The notes: generated by a model not told the origin, from the sequence alone. A DNA stretch of 64,000 nt from Candidatus Bathyarchaeota archaeon (GCA_026014485.1 JAOZIE010000023.1:186001-250000), one strand, 5' to 3'. Numbered from the stretch's first letter, positions 8,494 to 17,792 are shown. Program-made: numbers and translations.

Positions 8494-9282
8494 CTATGGT
8501 TCCTGTTGGGCGAGATAGCGAAGAGGCTTAAGTAAATCAATCTGCGACCACTGGTCTTCAGGCAACAGGGTATTGTAAAGGAAACCGTCTCCGAACTTTT
8601 GCAGTTCAATGTGCTGTAGAACTTCACTGCTCGCTAAAGTTATCACCGAGTAGTTACCATTGAAAGTCACACTGCCCAACCTGCGGATGTCTATGTATAC
8701 CGTTTGGGCGTTTTCGAGGTTGCGAACTTGGGTTACCTCGGCTGAGCTATTGCTTGCTTCAAGGGGTCTTTGTCCAGAGGAACTGCCGCTGTGCACTGAC
8801 AACGAGGGTTCATTATAACTGTATGCTGATCCAAACCAGAATGTTCCTACACCACTAGATATGTTGCTCTCGATCAGGTTGTTCATCATTAACGTGTAAG
8901 GTGAGATATCAAAGTTGCTTGTGCGGTTGGTTCCGAAGGAGTAGGTTGTGTTTTCGATTGGTCCAGCATCTGAGTAAATCTGCATTTGGAAGTAGTCGAT
9001 TTGTGCGTCTGCTGTAGAGTCTGCTACTGCGTCTATTTTGATTGTAGAGTTGGAGACTAATGCATGCCACATACCGTATGTGAAGGTTCCGTTGGGTAAC
9101 GCGGTCGTGTTAGCTACCAAATAGGCGTATGGGCAATTATAGCTAAACCACGGTTCGATTGTTGTTTCAGCTTTTGCGGTTCCAGACATAAAGAACAGAA
9201 GGGGCGTAACAGAGGCAACACCAATCATCAGGGCAAGAACGCTGAAAGCGATCAGTCTCTTTTCAGTTTTCATGTTCATCAC
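8494..9282 (-). CDS. Secreted protein of unknown function
   Basis: A 262-aa protein with a signal peptide (hydrophobic core ~11-32) ending in GTAKAE, a plausible cleavage site after AKA. The mature part has many N-x-S/T sequons and alternating polar/hydrophobic segments suggesting a beta-rich fold, and has no C-terminal membrane anchor. Three in-frame starts sit close together (GTG 9282, ATG 9279, ATG 9273); the last gives a cleaner signal peptide. It precedes the membrane winged-helix gene and may be its sensory partner (inference). No known family recognised. Confidence 0.7.
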   Translation of the reverse strand: MMNMKTEKRLIAFSVLALMIGVASVTPLLFFMSGTAKAETTIEPWFSYNCPYAYLVANTTALPNGTFTYGMWHALVSNSTIKIDAVADSTADAQIDYFQMQIYSDAGPIENTTYSFGTNRTSNFDISPYTLMMNNLIESNISSGVGTFWFGSAYSYNEPSLSVHSGSSSGQRPLEASNSSAEVTQVRNLENAQTVYIDIRRLGSVTFNGNYSVITLASSEVLQHIELQKFGDGFLYNTLLPEDQWSQIDLLKPLRYLAQQEP

Positions 9283-9390
9283 CGCTTTCTGTATCAGACG
9301 ATGAGCCTAATTATTCTCTCTGAAGAACAAAACTGTTCTCCAAAAGAACACAATAGAAACAGGGGGCTTTTCTTCCTGTGATGTTGTTTT

Positions 9391-11211
9391 CTAAAGCCAG
9401 TTTTCCTCAAACGGGCGCTTGACGTTGGCGCAATGGAGTGCTACGGCGATTACGATTAGGGTCAATGCCGCAGCGGTAATCCACACTGCTGGAAATGGGT
9501 CTATCGGTCCCAAAGTTCTGCTGTTTACAAGTGGGCAGTTGTCGAAGTTGTATTCGTCAATGATGTAGGTGGTGTCCCAGACGCCTGACTCATTTAGCTC
9601 CTTTGCATCGGGGTATCTGTTTTGGTAGTTGCTCCAGTAGTTTCCTTCTGTGCCGTTGTCCCAGCAGTTGATAAACACGAATTCGGTTTTGTCTTGTTCG
9701 ACTCCGTTTACGGCAGTCACGTTAGCTAATGGCGGCTCAACCGTAACTTGAATGGTGTTGTCAAAGAAACTGTTGTGGAAGAAGGTGTTGTCTGAAGATT
9801 CTGCGATGTAGATGCTGCAGTTGTTCTCTGCCAGACAATTGTCAAAAAATGTGTTGTTTGACGAGGCATAAACCTCCGCTTTTTGAAGGTACATGTCAGT
9901 AGAAGTTTTACCCGAGAATTGGATGCCGATGCCGTTTGCTTCTAAGTTGTTTCTTGAAGCCACGTTGAACGATGATGCCCGAATTTTAAAGCCGATTTCA
10001 CTTTTGGTCACTTTGTTTTCTTCTATGGTGTTGTTCCACGAAGAGTCAAGTAATACCCCTTCGTAGGTTTCTGTCAAGTTATTGCGGCTTACAATGTTAT
10101 TGTAGGAATCTACAAGTTGGATGCCCCAACTGTTTTCGGCTATGGCGTTGTCAGCGATTAGGTTATCTGAAGACCTCTCAAGGTAAATTGCCCCTTCCGT
10201 CTGCGCTATGACGTTTCCCGTTATGTTTGAGCCGGTGGTTTCAACAAGCAGAATTTGCTGCTGTGACGTAAGGTCGAGGTCAGTGACGGTTACGTTTGTG
10301 CAGTTCACGAGGGCAACCCATCCTGCATCCTCTGGAACCGCCATGTCCTGTTTGCCTGTCCAATAATACATCGGTTTTCCGTCGGCAAAATTTGAGTCGT
10401 CCAAATCTTGAATGTACTCGGGGAACTTCCAATCGGAAATTGTGAAAGCCAAAATGTTTTCTGCGAAACTGTTATTTCTGAATATGTTATGGGATGACCC
10501 GTCGATGTTCACGCCGTGGCGGTTTTCTGCGATGTGGTTTGCTGAAATGTTGTTGAAGGACCACTGGAGTTTGATGCCGTAGTCTTCGTTGCCTTTTATG
10601 GTGTTTTCGTAAACGTTGTCATGTGACGCAAGCAGAGTGATTCCTTGTTTGTTGTTGCTTACGTCGTTGCCTGTGATTGTGTTGTTTGATGAGTAGTGAA
10701 TCCATATGCCCTGAGTGTTAGTGGTGATTTTGTTGTCGATGATGCAGTTGTCGGAGGAGTACTCCAGTTCGATTGCGCACCAGAACTTGGTAATCTTCAG
10801 GTTTCTTATTGTGAGGTTTTCTGCGTTGCTGTATATGCCTGTGTTGTTGGACTCTGGCGTAACGTAAGGCTTGTTGGGGTCTGGTGGCTCCGCAGCCGTT
10901 CCCTTACCCAGTTCCTCTACATTCAGGGGTTCCTCGCTGGGGCGGTAATCGTCTGCGCCTGTCCCCTGAAGGGTGAACCCTGCCCCCTCAAGCACAACGT
11001 TATCACGCTCTATTATAATGGAGCCCTGAATGTTGCCCGTAAATACGTAGCTGTCTCCGCTGCGTTGAATAGGTGCTGTTGCAGGTTTAACTGTCCCATC
11101 AGGCATGATATGTATCAGTGTGCCTTCAGCGTCGGCTGAGTTTACAGCTGCCGCCATAAACGTTGACGTAAAGAGCAGGATTACGAAGGCAGCCGAGAGG
11201 GTTTTCCTCAT
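9391..11211 (-). CDS. Secreted right-handed beta-helix protein (NosD/PbH1 type)
   Basis: A 606-aa exported protein. It has a signal peptide (residues 1-28, cleavage near NSADAEG), then a long run of parallel beta-helix coils with repeating N-x-I-x-x-N/S and SxxNxI patterns (SSDNCIIDNKIT, YSSNNTITGNDVS, SSDNLIADNAIA), as in NosD and carbohydrate-binding PbH1 proteins. Near the C-terminus, PIDPFPAVW is followed by one transmembrane helix and a basic tail (KRPFEENWL), anchoring it at the surface. Asn-rich coils give many N-glycosylation sequons. Polysaccharide binding or cleavage is possible, but no catalytic motif is visible. Confidence 0.85.
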   Translation of the reverse strand: MRKTLSAAFVILLFTSTFMAAAVNSADAEGTLIHIMPDGTVKPATAPIQRSGDSYVFTGNIQGSIIIERDNVVLEGAGFTLQGTGADDYRPSEEPLNVEELGKGTAAEPPDPNKPYVTPESNNTGIYSNAENLTIRNLKITKFWCAIELEYSSDNCIIDNKITTNTQGIWIHYSSNNTITGNDVSNNKQGITLLASHDNVYENTIKGNEDYGIKLQWSFNNISANHIAENRHGVNIDGSSHNIFRNNSFAENILAFTISDWKFPEYIQDLDDSNFADGKPMYYWTGKQDMAVPEDAGWVALVNCTNVTVTDLDLTSQQQILLVETTGSNITGNVIAQTEGAIYLERSSDNLIADNAIAENSWGIQLVDSYNNIVSRNNLTETYEGVLLDSSWNNTIEENKVTKSEIGFKIRASSFNVASRNNLEANGIGIQFSGKTSTDMYLQKAEVYASSNNTFFDNCLAENNCSIYIAESSDNTFFHNSFFDNTIQVTVEPPLANVTAVNGVEQDKTEFVFINCWDNGTEGNYWSNYQNRYPDAKELNESGVWDTTYIIDEYNFDNCPLVNSRTLGPIDPFPAVWITAAALTLIVIAVALHCANVKRPFEENWL

Positions 11212-11316
11212 GTTTGCTCAGGAATTAACTCGTAACGCGTTCAATATAAGTTCTGCCCAAAATCGCTAAACCTTGATTACAGTTTAAGCGGCAGTAATGT
11301 CTTTAGAAGGGGTCAA

Positions 11317-12366
11317 ATGACACATACCTCCGTCACCGTCGCTGCAGCTTTGATGGTTTTTCTGTTTCTGGCAGCTCTGCCTACCAATCCTGCCTTAGCA
11401 AACACAGACACTTCCGTCAGCGAAAACTTCACGGTTATCGTTTTGCCTGACACGCAGGGATACTCCCGATATTACCCCTGGATTTTTGACAACCTCACCC
11501 AGTGGATTGTCAACAACCAAGACGCACTGAACATTGTCTTTGTCACCCAGCTTGGCGACCTCGTAGATGACAGCCGCGACCTTGTCCAGTGGGAAACCGC
11601 TAACCACAGCATGAGCATACTCGACGGCAACGTGCCTTGTGCAGTTCTACCCGGAAACCACGACCAGTTCAACGGCAACTACACGAACTTCAACACGTAC
11701 TTTGGGCTGGACAGATTCAGCAGCCAAAGCTGGTTCGGCGGCTCCTACGCGGATGGAGACAGCGCGAACACCTACGGGTGTTTTTCAGCTGGCGGAAACA
11801 CCTACCTCCTCCTCAACCTCCAGTACAATCCCAGTGACGATGTGCTGTTTTGGGCAAACGGCGTCATCAATCAACACCCCGAGAGCAGAGTTATCGTCTC
11901 CACCCATGACTACCTGATGGGTTTGTATAGGCAGGGGCAACGCTCTGAGATAGGTGAAAGAATCTGGCATAGTCTAATTCGACCCAACGTAGACCGCGTT
12001 TTCCTTGTTCTCTGTGGACACGCAGGCGCAGAAGACCAAATAGCCGACACCGTAAACGGGCACGTTGTGTATCAGTTGTTGTCGGACTTTCAGAATGCAG
12101 ACCTCGAAGTAGGCTGGCTGCGGCTACTTGAGTTTAAGCCTGCGCAGAATATGATAGAGGTGAAGACTTTTTCGCCGACCCTCAACCAATACAGAAACGA
12201 CTCCCAAAGCGAGTTCACCCTGCAATGTGACCTGACAAGTGAGCCGATACCCGAGTTCCCAGAGGCGATGGCGTGGCTGCTGATTCTTGCTGCTTCAACC
12301 GTAGCCGTTCTTTGCTTGAAACGAAAGCCGTTCGTACTTCGCAGAACCGCCCAAAGCTGCAAGTAA
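11317..12366 (+). CDS. Secreted calcineurin-like metallophosphoesterase with PEFP C-terminal signal
   Basis: A 349-aa exported phosphoesterase. Signal peptide at 1-28, then dimetal motifs in order: LPDTQ (D, with Q in place of the usual H), QLGDLVDD, LPGNHDQ, VSTHDY and LCGHAG. Substrate cannot be inferred; the family includes nucleotidases and phosphodiesterases. The C-terminus reads PIPEFPEAMAW, a hydrophobic helix, then a basic tail, matching the three-part PEF-CTERM signals associated with archaeosortases. It is transcribed divergently from the beta-helix gene, with 105 bp between the starts. Confidence 0.87.
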   Translation: MTHTSVTVAAALMVFLFLAALPTNPALANTDTSVSENFTVIVLPDTQGYSRYYPWIFDNLTQWIVNNQDALNIVFVTQLGDLVDDSRDLVQWETANHSMSILDGNVPCAVLPGNHDQFNGNYTNFNTYFGLDRFSSQSWFGGSYADGDSANTYGCFSAGGNTYLLLNLQYNPSDDVLFWANGVINQHPESRVIVSTHDYLMGLYRQGQRSEIGERIWHSLIRPNVDRVFLVLCGHAGAEDQIADTVNGHVVYQLLSDFQNADLEVGWLRLLEFKPAQNMIEVKTFSPTLNQYRNDSQSEFTLQCDLTSEPIPEFPEAMAWLLILAASTVAVLCLKRKPFVLRRTAQSCK

Positions 12367-12429
12367 CAGCTTGAATGGCAAACTAGAAATAAGTGCTACC
12401 CTTGATATGTTCCTGAGTGAGCGAGGTAG

Positions 12430-13986
12430 GTGATGGCGTTGACCGATGTTGTGTTTGTGTTTGAGGTGCATCAGCCGCATAGGCTGCGTAAGAACCTGTT
12501 TTGGGAAAACAAAGTTTTCAAGCGCGCCAAAAAGGAGGAGTTGTTCAACTACTATTTTGACAACGAGTTGGACAGGGAGATTTTTCATCGCGCCGCTAAA
12601 AAATGTTATTTTCCCTCTAACAATGTTCTGCTTGACGCCATAGATGAGCACAAAAAGGAGCGGTGCAAAGCCAAGTTCTCCTTTAGTCTTTCAGGTGTGT
12701 TTCTGGAGCAGTGCGAAATGTTTAGCCCTGACCTGCTAGAGACCTTCCGGCAGCTTGCCGCGACGGGCTGTGTGGAGTTTTTGAACCAGACCTACTACCA
12801 CAGCATCGCCAGCCTATACCCTGAGAAAGATGAGTTCGTGGAGCAGATTACGCTACATAAAGAAGCTGTTAAAGCCCTGCTGGGTTACACGCCTAAGGTT
12901 TTTGAGAACACTGAGTTGCTCTACAACAACGAGATAGCTAAAATCGTTGAGAACCTCGGTTACAAGGGCATCTACACTGAGGGCGTCGAGAAAATTCTGG
13001 GTGAAAACAGCCCCAACTACCTCTACACCCCAAAGGGCAGCCGCCGAATCCGCTTGCTGCTGCGTAACTACAAGTTAACCGACGACATCGGCTTCCGCTT
13101 CAGCGCCCGATGGTGGAGCGAATGGCCCCTCACCGCAAGCAAATACGCGCATTGGCTAGCGGACACACAGGGCGACTTCATCAATGTCTTTCCCGACTAC
13201 GAAACCTTCGGTGAACATCATTGGCCCGAAACAGGCATCCACGGTTTTCTGCGGCACCTGCCTGAGGAAATTTTCAAGTGGCCTCACCTGCGGATGGCGA
13301 CGCCCAGCGAAGTCCTGCAGAGGTATAGTTCCATGGGTGAAGTGGATGTTTCTGAGACGAAGGGCACGGTTTCGTGGGCGGATTTGGAGCGGGACAGCAG
13401 TGGCTGGCTGGGCAACACCATGCAGTGGGCATACTACACTAACCTGCGCAGGCTTGCGCCCCTCATAAGCGAAGTCGGCGACCCCGAGTGGCAACGACTT
13501 TGGCGGAACTTCCAAACCAGCGACCACCTCTACTACATGTTCGCTAAAGGCGGCGGACCAGGTGAGGTTCACAGTTACTTTAGCCCCTACGAGTCACCTG
13601 TGAATGCTTTTGTCGCCGCGGAAACTTCCCTATTTGACTTTGAAAGCCGTCTTAGGCTGGCGGCGGGAACTGCGAACGAGCCTTTCCTGTTCCATACTGG
13701 GGCGGGGAAAGAGAACTTTACTGGAACCATGACGTGGACGCTGAAGGGCTTTCTTGGGGCTATGCGGACTGTGGATGTGAAGGCGTTGGAGTTCCACAGT
13801 AGCCGCGGAGACTTTGCCAGTTGGGCTGCTTACTCGCTTCAGGATGAGCTTTTGCAGAAGCAGCTTGCTGATGTTGAGGCTTCAAAGTTGAAGGGTGAAT
13901 CCCTCAGAAAACGTCTTGTTGATGCCGTGGAGAAGCGGTTTAGCCAAACCAGCGTCCAAGTGCAGGCTGACACCAAAATGTTCTAG
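12430..13986 (+). CDS. GH57 family alpha-amylase / glucanotransferase-like enzyme
   Basis: A 518-aa glycoside hydrolase family 57 protein. Conserved regions: FEVHQPHRL (residues 11-19), FENTELLYNN with probable nucleophile E162, and FPDYETFGEHHW with probable acid/base D255. GH57 enzymes act on alpha-glucans (amylase, 4-alpha-glucanotransferase, branching). No signal peptide, so it works in the cytoplasm. Three starts are possible (GTG 12430, ATG 12433, TTG 12439); GAGGT at 12424-12428 is best spaced for TTG 12439. It heads a cluster with two glycosyltransferase genes, suggesting glycogen or maltodextrin metabolism. Confidence 0.9.
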   Translation: MMALTDVVFVFEVHQPHRLRKNLFWENKVFKRAKKEELFNYYFDNELDREIFHRAAKKCYFPSNNVLLDAIDEHKKERCKAKFSFSLSGVFLEQCEMFSPDLLETFRQLAATGCVEFLNQTYYHSIASLYPEKDEFVEQITLHKEAVKALLGYTPKVFENTELLYNNEIAKIVENLGYKGIYTEGVEKILGENSPNYLYTPKGSRRIRLLLRNYKLTDDIGFRFSARWWSEWPLTASKYAHWLADTQGDFINVFPDYETFGEHHWPETGIHGFLRHLPEEIFKWPHLRMATPSEVLQRYSSMGEVDVSETKGTVSWADLERDSSGWLGNTMQWAYYTNLRRLAPLISEVGDPEWQRLWRNFQTSDHLYYMFAKGGGPGEVHSYFSPYESPVNAFVAAETSLFDFESRLRLAAGTANEPFLFHTGAGKENFTGTMTWTLKGFLGAMRTVDVKALEFHSSRGDFASWAAYSLQDELLQKQLADVEASKLKGESLRKRLVDAVEKRFSQTSVQVQADTKMF

Positions 13987-14049
13987 GCAAACATGTACAA
14001 ATGAGTTTATAAGGGAAAATTGGCGAGTAGTAGCTAAGGAGCAGTTGGC

Positions 14050-14301
14050 ATGAGAGACGAACTTCCGTTTCCAGACAAAGTTCTGCAGACTCTTCATAAC
14101 CTCTGCGCCACTGCCGCGGATTTGGCGAAACGAGGTGACGAGGTGGCTAGGATTCTGCAGCGTGACCCTGGCGAAATCGAGCGGATTTTGGATGACTACA
14201 AGAACCGTGGGTTCGCCGAGAGCTTCCATGATAACGAGGGAAAAAAACGTTACTACCTTACTCCAAGAGGCATAATTAAGGTCTGTTCTCTCTTCACTTA
14301 A
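14050..14301 (+). CDS. Small winged-helix protein
   Basis: An 83-aa protein with a compact winged-helix pattern: LAKRGDEVARILQRDPGEIERILDDYKNRGFAESF followed by a wing (GKKRYYLTPRGIIK). Archaeal sugar-metabolism clusters often carry such one-domain regulators. It lies 63 nt after the GH57 gene and 16 nt before the truncated glycosyltransferase gene, so it is probably in the same transcript and may regulate it. Confidence 0.75.
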   Translation: MRDELPFPDKVLQTLHNLCATAADLAKRGDEVARILQRDPGEIERILDDYKNRGFAESFHDNEGKKRYYLTPRGIIKVCSLFT

Positions 14302-14317
14302 GCTAGGTTGAAGATTC

Positions 14318-14944
14318 TTGCGCGTTGTAATTTTTTGCTGGGAGTATCCCCCTAGAATAGTGGGTAAACTCGCCGATTACGTAAGCAATTTAGCAACGCA
14401 ACTAGTAAAAAACAAGGTGGCGGTTCACGTGGTCACATATAACGATGTAATGACGGGTATCTCCGAAGAGGCAAACGGCGTCAAGGTCTTCCGCGTCGAC
14501 AACCCCGTCCGCACCCACGTTAACCTCCTAACTTGGGATTTAACTCTCAACCAAGAGGCGGAGCGGGCAGGCGCCAGCATCTACTACCAACTGCGCAGGA
14601 AGGTGGATTTGATTGACGTTTACGACTGGCACTTCATCCCCGCTGCGGTCACGATTAAAAACGCTTTGGGCATCCCTTACGTTTACTCCGTGGACAGCCT
14701 TGAAGACCACCGTTCACCTGGCGCGGATGCACCGTTTAACATGGCTATCCGCGGCATCGAGTGGCTGGGTTTTTTTGAGGCTCAGAAAGTAACCGCCAAG
14801 TCCGAGTGGATGCGCAGCGAAATCGTGAGGTTGTATAAGGTGCCTGCAGAGAAAATTGCGGTTACTTCGCCAACTGCGGCTTCTTGGGTTAAGGACGTTT
14901 TAGCAGTTTATAAGTCGGCTTCGGGAGGCTCAGAAGCGCAATGA
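14318..14944 (+). CDS. Half-length GT-B glycosyltransferase (N-terminal domain only)
   Basis: A 208-aa protein resembling only the acceptor-binding N-terminal Rossmann half of GT4/GT5 glycosyltransferases: FCWEYPPRIVGKLADYVSNLA at the start, then IDVYDWHFIPAA and YSVDSLEDHRS. It ends before the nucleotide-sugar-binding C-terminal half. The full enzyme downstream starts in the matching way (FSWEFPPRVIGGISPHMYFL), and the two genes overlap by ATGA. The G-G of the KxGG-type loop is G-K here (VGKLAD). It may be a regulatory or partner subunit rather than an enzyme. TTG start. Confidence 0.8.
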   Translation: MRVVIFCWEYPPRIVGKLADYVSNLATQLVKNKVAVHVVTYNDVMTGISEEANGVKVFRVDNPVRTHVNLLTWDLTLNQEAERAGASIYYQLRRKVDLIDVYDWHFIPAAVTIKNALGIPYVYSVDSLEDHRSPGADAPFNMAIRGIEWLGFFEAQKVTAKSEWMRSEIVRLYKVPAEKIAVTSPTAASWVKDVLAVYKSASGGSEAQ

Positions 14945-16149
14945 AGCGGAAGCTTAACGTGATGATGTTCAGCTGGGAGTTTCCCCCGCGAGTTATCGGC
15001 GGTATCTCACCTCACATGTACTTTCTGTCTAAGAGTCTGGCGGAAAACGGCGTTAAAGTTCATGTGGTCACCTGCGATTTTCCAGGTGCCCCCGAGTATG
15101 AAACCATAGATGGCGTTGAGGTTTACCGTATAGACAGCTACAAGAATCCGTCGCCTGACTTTGCCACGTGGGTTTACCTGATGAATCTTAACATGCAAAA
15201 AGAAGCTGCTGCTATAGCCTCAAAGCTGCCTGACCCCATAGATGTTTTTCACGCTCACGACTGGCTCGTCGCAACTGCTGGTATAGGGTTGAAGCATGTT
15301 TTCCGTAAGCCGCTTATAGTTACGATGCACAGCACCGAAATCGGGAGACGCGACGGTTTACACGCGACCACGGAGCACATGATTCACGAGACTGAAGCGT
15401 GGCTTACCTACGAGGCTTGGCGCGTCATCTGCTGCAGCAACTACATGATGTCGCATGTGAAGTGGGCGTTTGGCTTGCCAGGGGACAAGTTGAGTATGGT
15501 TCCCAACGGCGTGAACCCCCACGCTTACGACCGCTTGGAGAATCAGGACCTCAGCAGCTTTAGGCTAAAGTTTGCGTTGCCGCATGAGAAAATTGTGCTT
15601 TACGTCGGCAGACTCGTGTATGAGAAGGGTATCCACATTTTGATAAACGCGGTGCCTAAGGTGTTGGCGAAGGCAGACGCCAAATTCGTCATAGTCGGCT
15701 CAGGATACATGCAGGAGCAACTCAGCAACATCGTCAAAAGCATGGGGCTGGAGCACAAAGTGCTGTTCACGGGGTTCGTGGATGAGGAGAACCTTCTGAA
15801 GCTGCAGAAAGTCGCCGACGTATCAGTGGTTCCGTCGCTGTTTGAGCCCTTCGGCATCGTAGCGCTGGAAGCCATGGCGGCGAAAAGCCCCGTTGTCGTC
15901 TCGGACACGGGCGGCTTGAGCGAAATCGTCCAGCACGACGTGACAGGCGTGAAGGCTTACCCCAACAACACGGATTCGCTGGCGTGGGGCATCAGCAAAA
16001 TCCTCACCGACGACAACTACGCCAAAACCATCAGAGAAAACGCCTACAAAATCATCCTAGAAAAGTACGACTGGAACAAAATCGCCCAGCAAACCCGCAT
16101 CCTCTACGAAGCAGTACTGGGAGAGTACAGCAAAAGCTTCTGGGCATAA
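14941..16149 (+). CDS. GT4-family glycosyltransferase (glycogen synthase-like)
   Basis: A 402-aa GT-B enzyme with both Rossmann halves. The N-terminal half has FPPRVIGGIS (acceptor/donor glycine loop) and HAHDW; the C-terminal half has YVGRLVYEKG and PSLFEPFGIVALEAMA, the E-x7-E retaining motif that binds the nucleotide sugar. Similar archaeal proteins are annotated as glycogen synthases or starch-synthase-like enzymes. The start overlaps the previous gene by 4 nt, indicating translational coupling. With the GH57 enzyme upstream, cytoplasmic alpha-glucan metabolism is the likely setting. Confidence 0.88.
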   Translation: MKRKLNVMMFSWEFPPRVIGGISPHMYFLSKSLAENGVKVHVVTCDFPGAPEYETIDGVEVYRIDSYKNPSPDFATWVYLMNLNMQKEAAAIASKLPDPIDVFHAHDWLVATAGIGLKHVFRKPLIVTMHSTEIGRRDGLHATTEHMIHETEAWLTYEAWRVICCSNYMMSHVKWAFGLPGDKLSMVPNGVNPHAYDRLENQDLSSFRLKFALPHEKIVLYVGRLVYEKGIHILINAVPKVLAKADAKFVIVGSGYMQEQLSNIVKSMGLEHKVLFTGFVDEENLLKLQKVADVSVVPSLFEPFGIVALEAMAAKSPVVVSDTGGLSEIVQHDVTGVKAYPNNTDSLAWGISKILTDDNYAKTIRENAYKIILEKYDWNKIAQQTRILYEAVLGEYSKSFWA

Positions 16150-16476
16150 CAACAAGCCTCAGACTACCTGCACTTTGTCGATATCTCTTTAGGTGAAGAA
16201 TCAAAAAACTTCCTGACGCGTCGTAGTAACCTTGTAATCCAAAAAAGCCTTCAAACGGCGCCTACTCAGAAAACGACTACTCACTTTACTGCGCAATCTC
16301 AAAAACCCAATTTTACCCATTTCCGCCCATTTTTACCCATTTTTAGACGTGGCTTACGCCCATTTTGAGTCCTGAATGCCAAAAGCAATGTGAAATGGGT
16401 TCTGCAGAAAGGTAGATAGAGAAGGCTATAGAAGAGAAATCACAACAAAAAACAAAAAGAGGAAAGAAAGGTGGTT
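16150..16476. other. Convergent intergenic region with clustered CCCATTT repeats
   Basis: 327 bp between convergent gene ends, with no coding frame. Positions ~16317-16366 carry four CCCATTT copies, three of them about 11-13 nt apart, and AAATGGG occurs at 16393-16399, so RNA from either strand could fold. The pgk-proximal side is T-rich on the minus strand (16441-16470), as expected for archaeal termination. It also contains the 24-nt motif shared with the region after aspS. Confidence 0.5.
16427..16450 (-). repeat. 24-nt 3'-flank motif, copy after pgk
   Basis: On the minus strand this reads TTTTGTTGTGATTTC then TCTTCTATA. The same sequence with one mismatch lies at 63402-63425 after aspS. 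Both sit within ~50 nt of a stop codon, in the direction of transcription. It may be a terminator/3'-end element or the edge of the dispersed repeat described at 63439. Confidence 0.5.
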
Positions 16477-17709
16477 TTAGATTTTCTTTTCGGTGACAGC
16501 GTTTTCTAGGGCAACTACGCCTGGCAGTTTTTTGCCCATGAGGAACTCGATGAGTGCTCCGCCTGCGGTGCTTATGTAGCCGATTTTGCTGCTTAAGCCG
16601 TATTCGTTGATGGCTGCGATGGTGTTTCCTCCGCCTGCAAGTGAAAAGCCCTCTGAATCTGCGATGGCTTCGAAAACTCCTTTGGTGCCGTAGTTGAATT
16701 CGCTGTTTTCGTACACGCCCATGGGACCCGAAACCACGATGCTTTTTGCGTCCTTGATTATGGCTGCAAAGCACGCTACGGTTTTGGAGCCTATGTCGAA
16801 AATGCTGTACTCGGTGGGCAACTCGGCAACGGAGATTTCCTTACGTTTACCCTCCACATCTAGAGCGACATCGGTAGGCAACACAACCGCCTTAGGATAC
16901 TTTGCCAGTAGCTCTTTGATGCCCTCAAGGTATTGCGTCAGGTCTTTTTTCGCCAAGAAATCCATGGTTTTCTTGCCTAAATCTACCCCTTTCGCTGCAA
17001 GAAACAACTGTGAAGTTACACCGCCAACCAAAACGTAGTCCGCGATGCCGTTGCCTAACACATACTTGCTGATTTCTAAGCTGTCATCCGCTTTGGCTCC
17101 ACCCATAACGTAAACACACGGATGCTCAGGCATCTCCAACGCCTTCGCCAAAGACTTCAATTCCCGCTCCATGATTCTGCCCGCGCAGGACGGCAAAACA
17201 GCCGTGAAACCCACCATCGAAACGTGCCCCCGATGAGCAGCAGCAAAAGCGTCATTCATAAACAAATCCGCCAGCGGCGCAAGATTCTGCACTACAGGCG
17301 TCTTTGAATGCTGTTCAGGTGTACCTTTCTTGGTTTCACCATCGAAGCTGCGCACGTTCTCCAAAACCAGAATTTCCCCGCTTTGAAGCGCCTTGATGGC
17401 TGCTTGGGCTTTCTCGCCGTAAACGTCATCCACATACTTCACGGGGCACCCAAGAATTTTCCCCAGAATCTCTGCATGCGCCTCCAACGGCGTATAGTCA
17501 GCATCGCCTTTTCTGCCTTGGTGCGCCAGAATCACGGTTTTGGCGCCTTTCTCAGCAAGCTCCTTTATGGTGGTTTCCGCGTGTGCTTTAATGCGCACGT
17601 CGCTGGTGACTTTTTTGGTGTTTGGGTCAATTTCGCTGTTGAAGTCCACTCGGACCAGAACAACTTTGTTCTTCAAGTCAAAATCGTCTAGCGTCTTGTA
17701 CTTAGCCAA
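16477..17709 (-). CDS. pgk: Phosphoglycerate kinase
   Basis: A 410-aa PGK interconverting 1,3-bisphosphoglycerate and 3-phosphoglycerate with ADP/ATP. N-terminal VLVRVDFNSEID (substrate binding), LAHQGRKGD in the archaeal form, MNDAFAAAHRGHVSMVG, and the C-terminal nucleotide loop FSLAGGGNTIAA with SGPMGVYE. It follows the GAPDH gene by 83 bp on the same strand, giving a two-gene central-glycolysis or gluconeogenesis operon. Confidence 0.96.
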   Translation of the reverse strand: MAKYKTLDDFDLKNKVVLVRVDFNSEIDPNTKKVTSDVRIKAHAETTIKELAEKGAKTVILAHQGRKGDADYTPLEAHAEILGKILGCPVKYVDDVYGEKAQAAIKALQSGEILVLENVRSFDGETKKGTPEQHSKTPVVQNLAPLADLFMNDAFAAAHRGHVSMVGFTAVLPSCAGRIMERELKSLAKALEMPEHPCVYVMGGAKADDSLEISKYVLGNGIADYVLVGGVTSQLFLAAKGVDLGKKTMDFLAKKDLTQYLEGIKELLAKYPKAVVLPTDVALDVEGKRKEISVAELPTEYSIFDIGSKTVACFAAIIKDAKSIVVSGPMGVYENSEFNYGTKGVFEAIADSEGFSLAGGGNTIAAINEYGLSSKIGYISTAGGALIEFLMGKKLPGVVALENAVTEKKI

Positions 17710-17792
17710 TTTCCATTCACGTCTCCCACACTATAATATAACTGGAAAAAAGAAAAGGAAGAGTTGGTTTTAAAGCTTCAGATTCACCGCGA

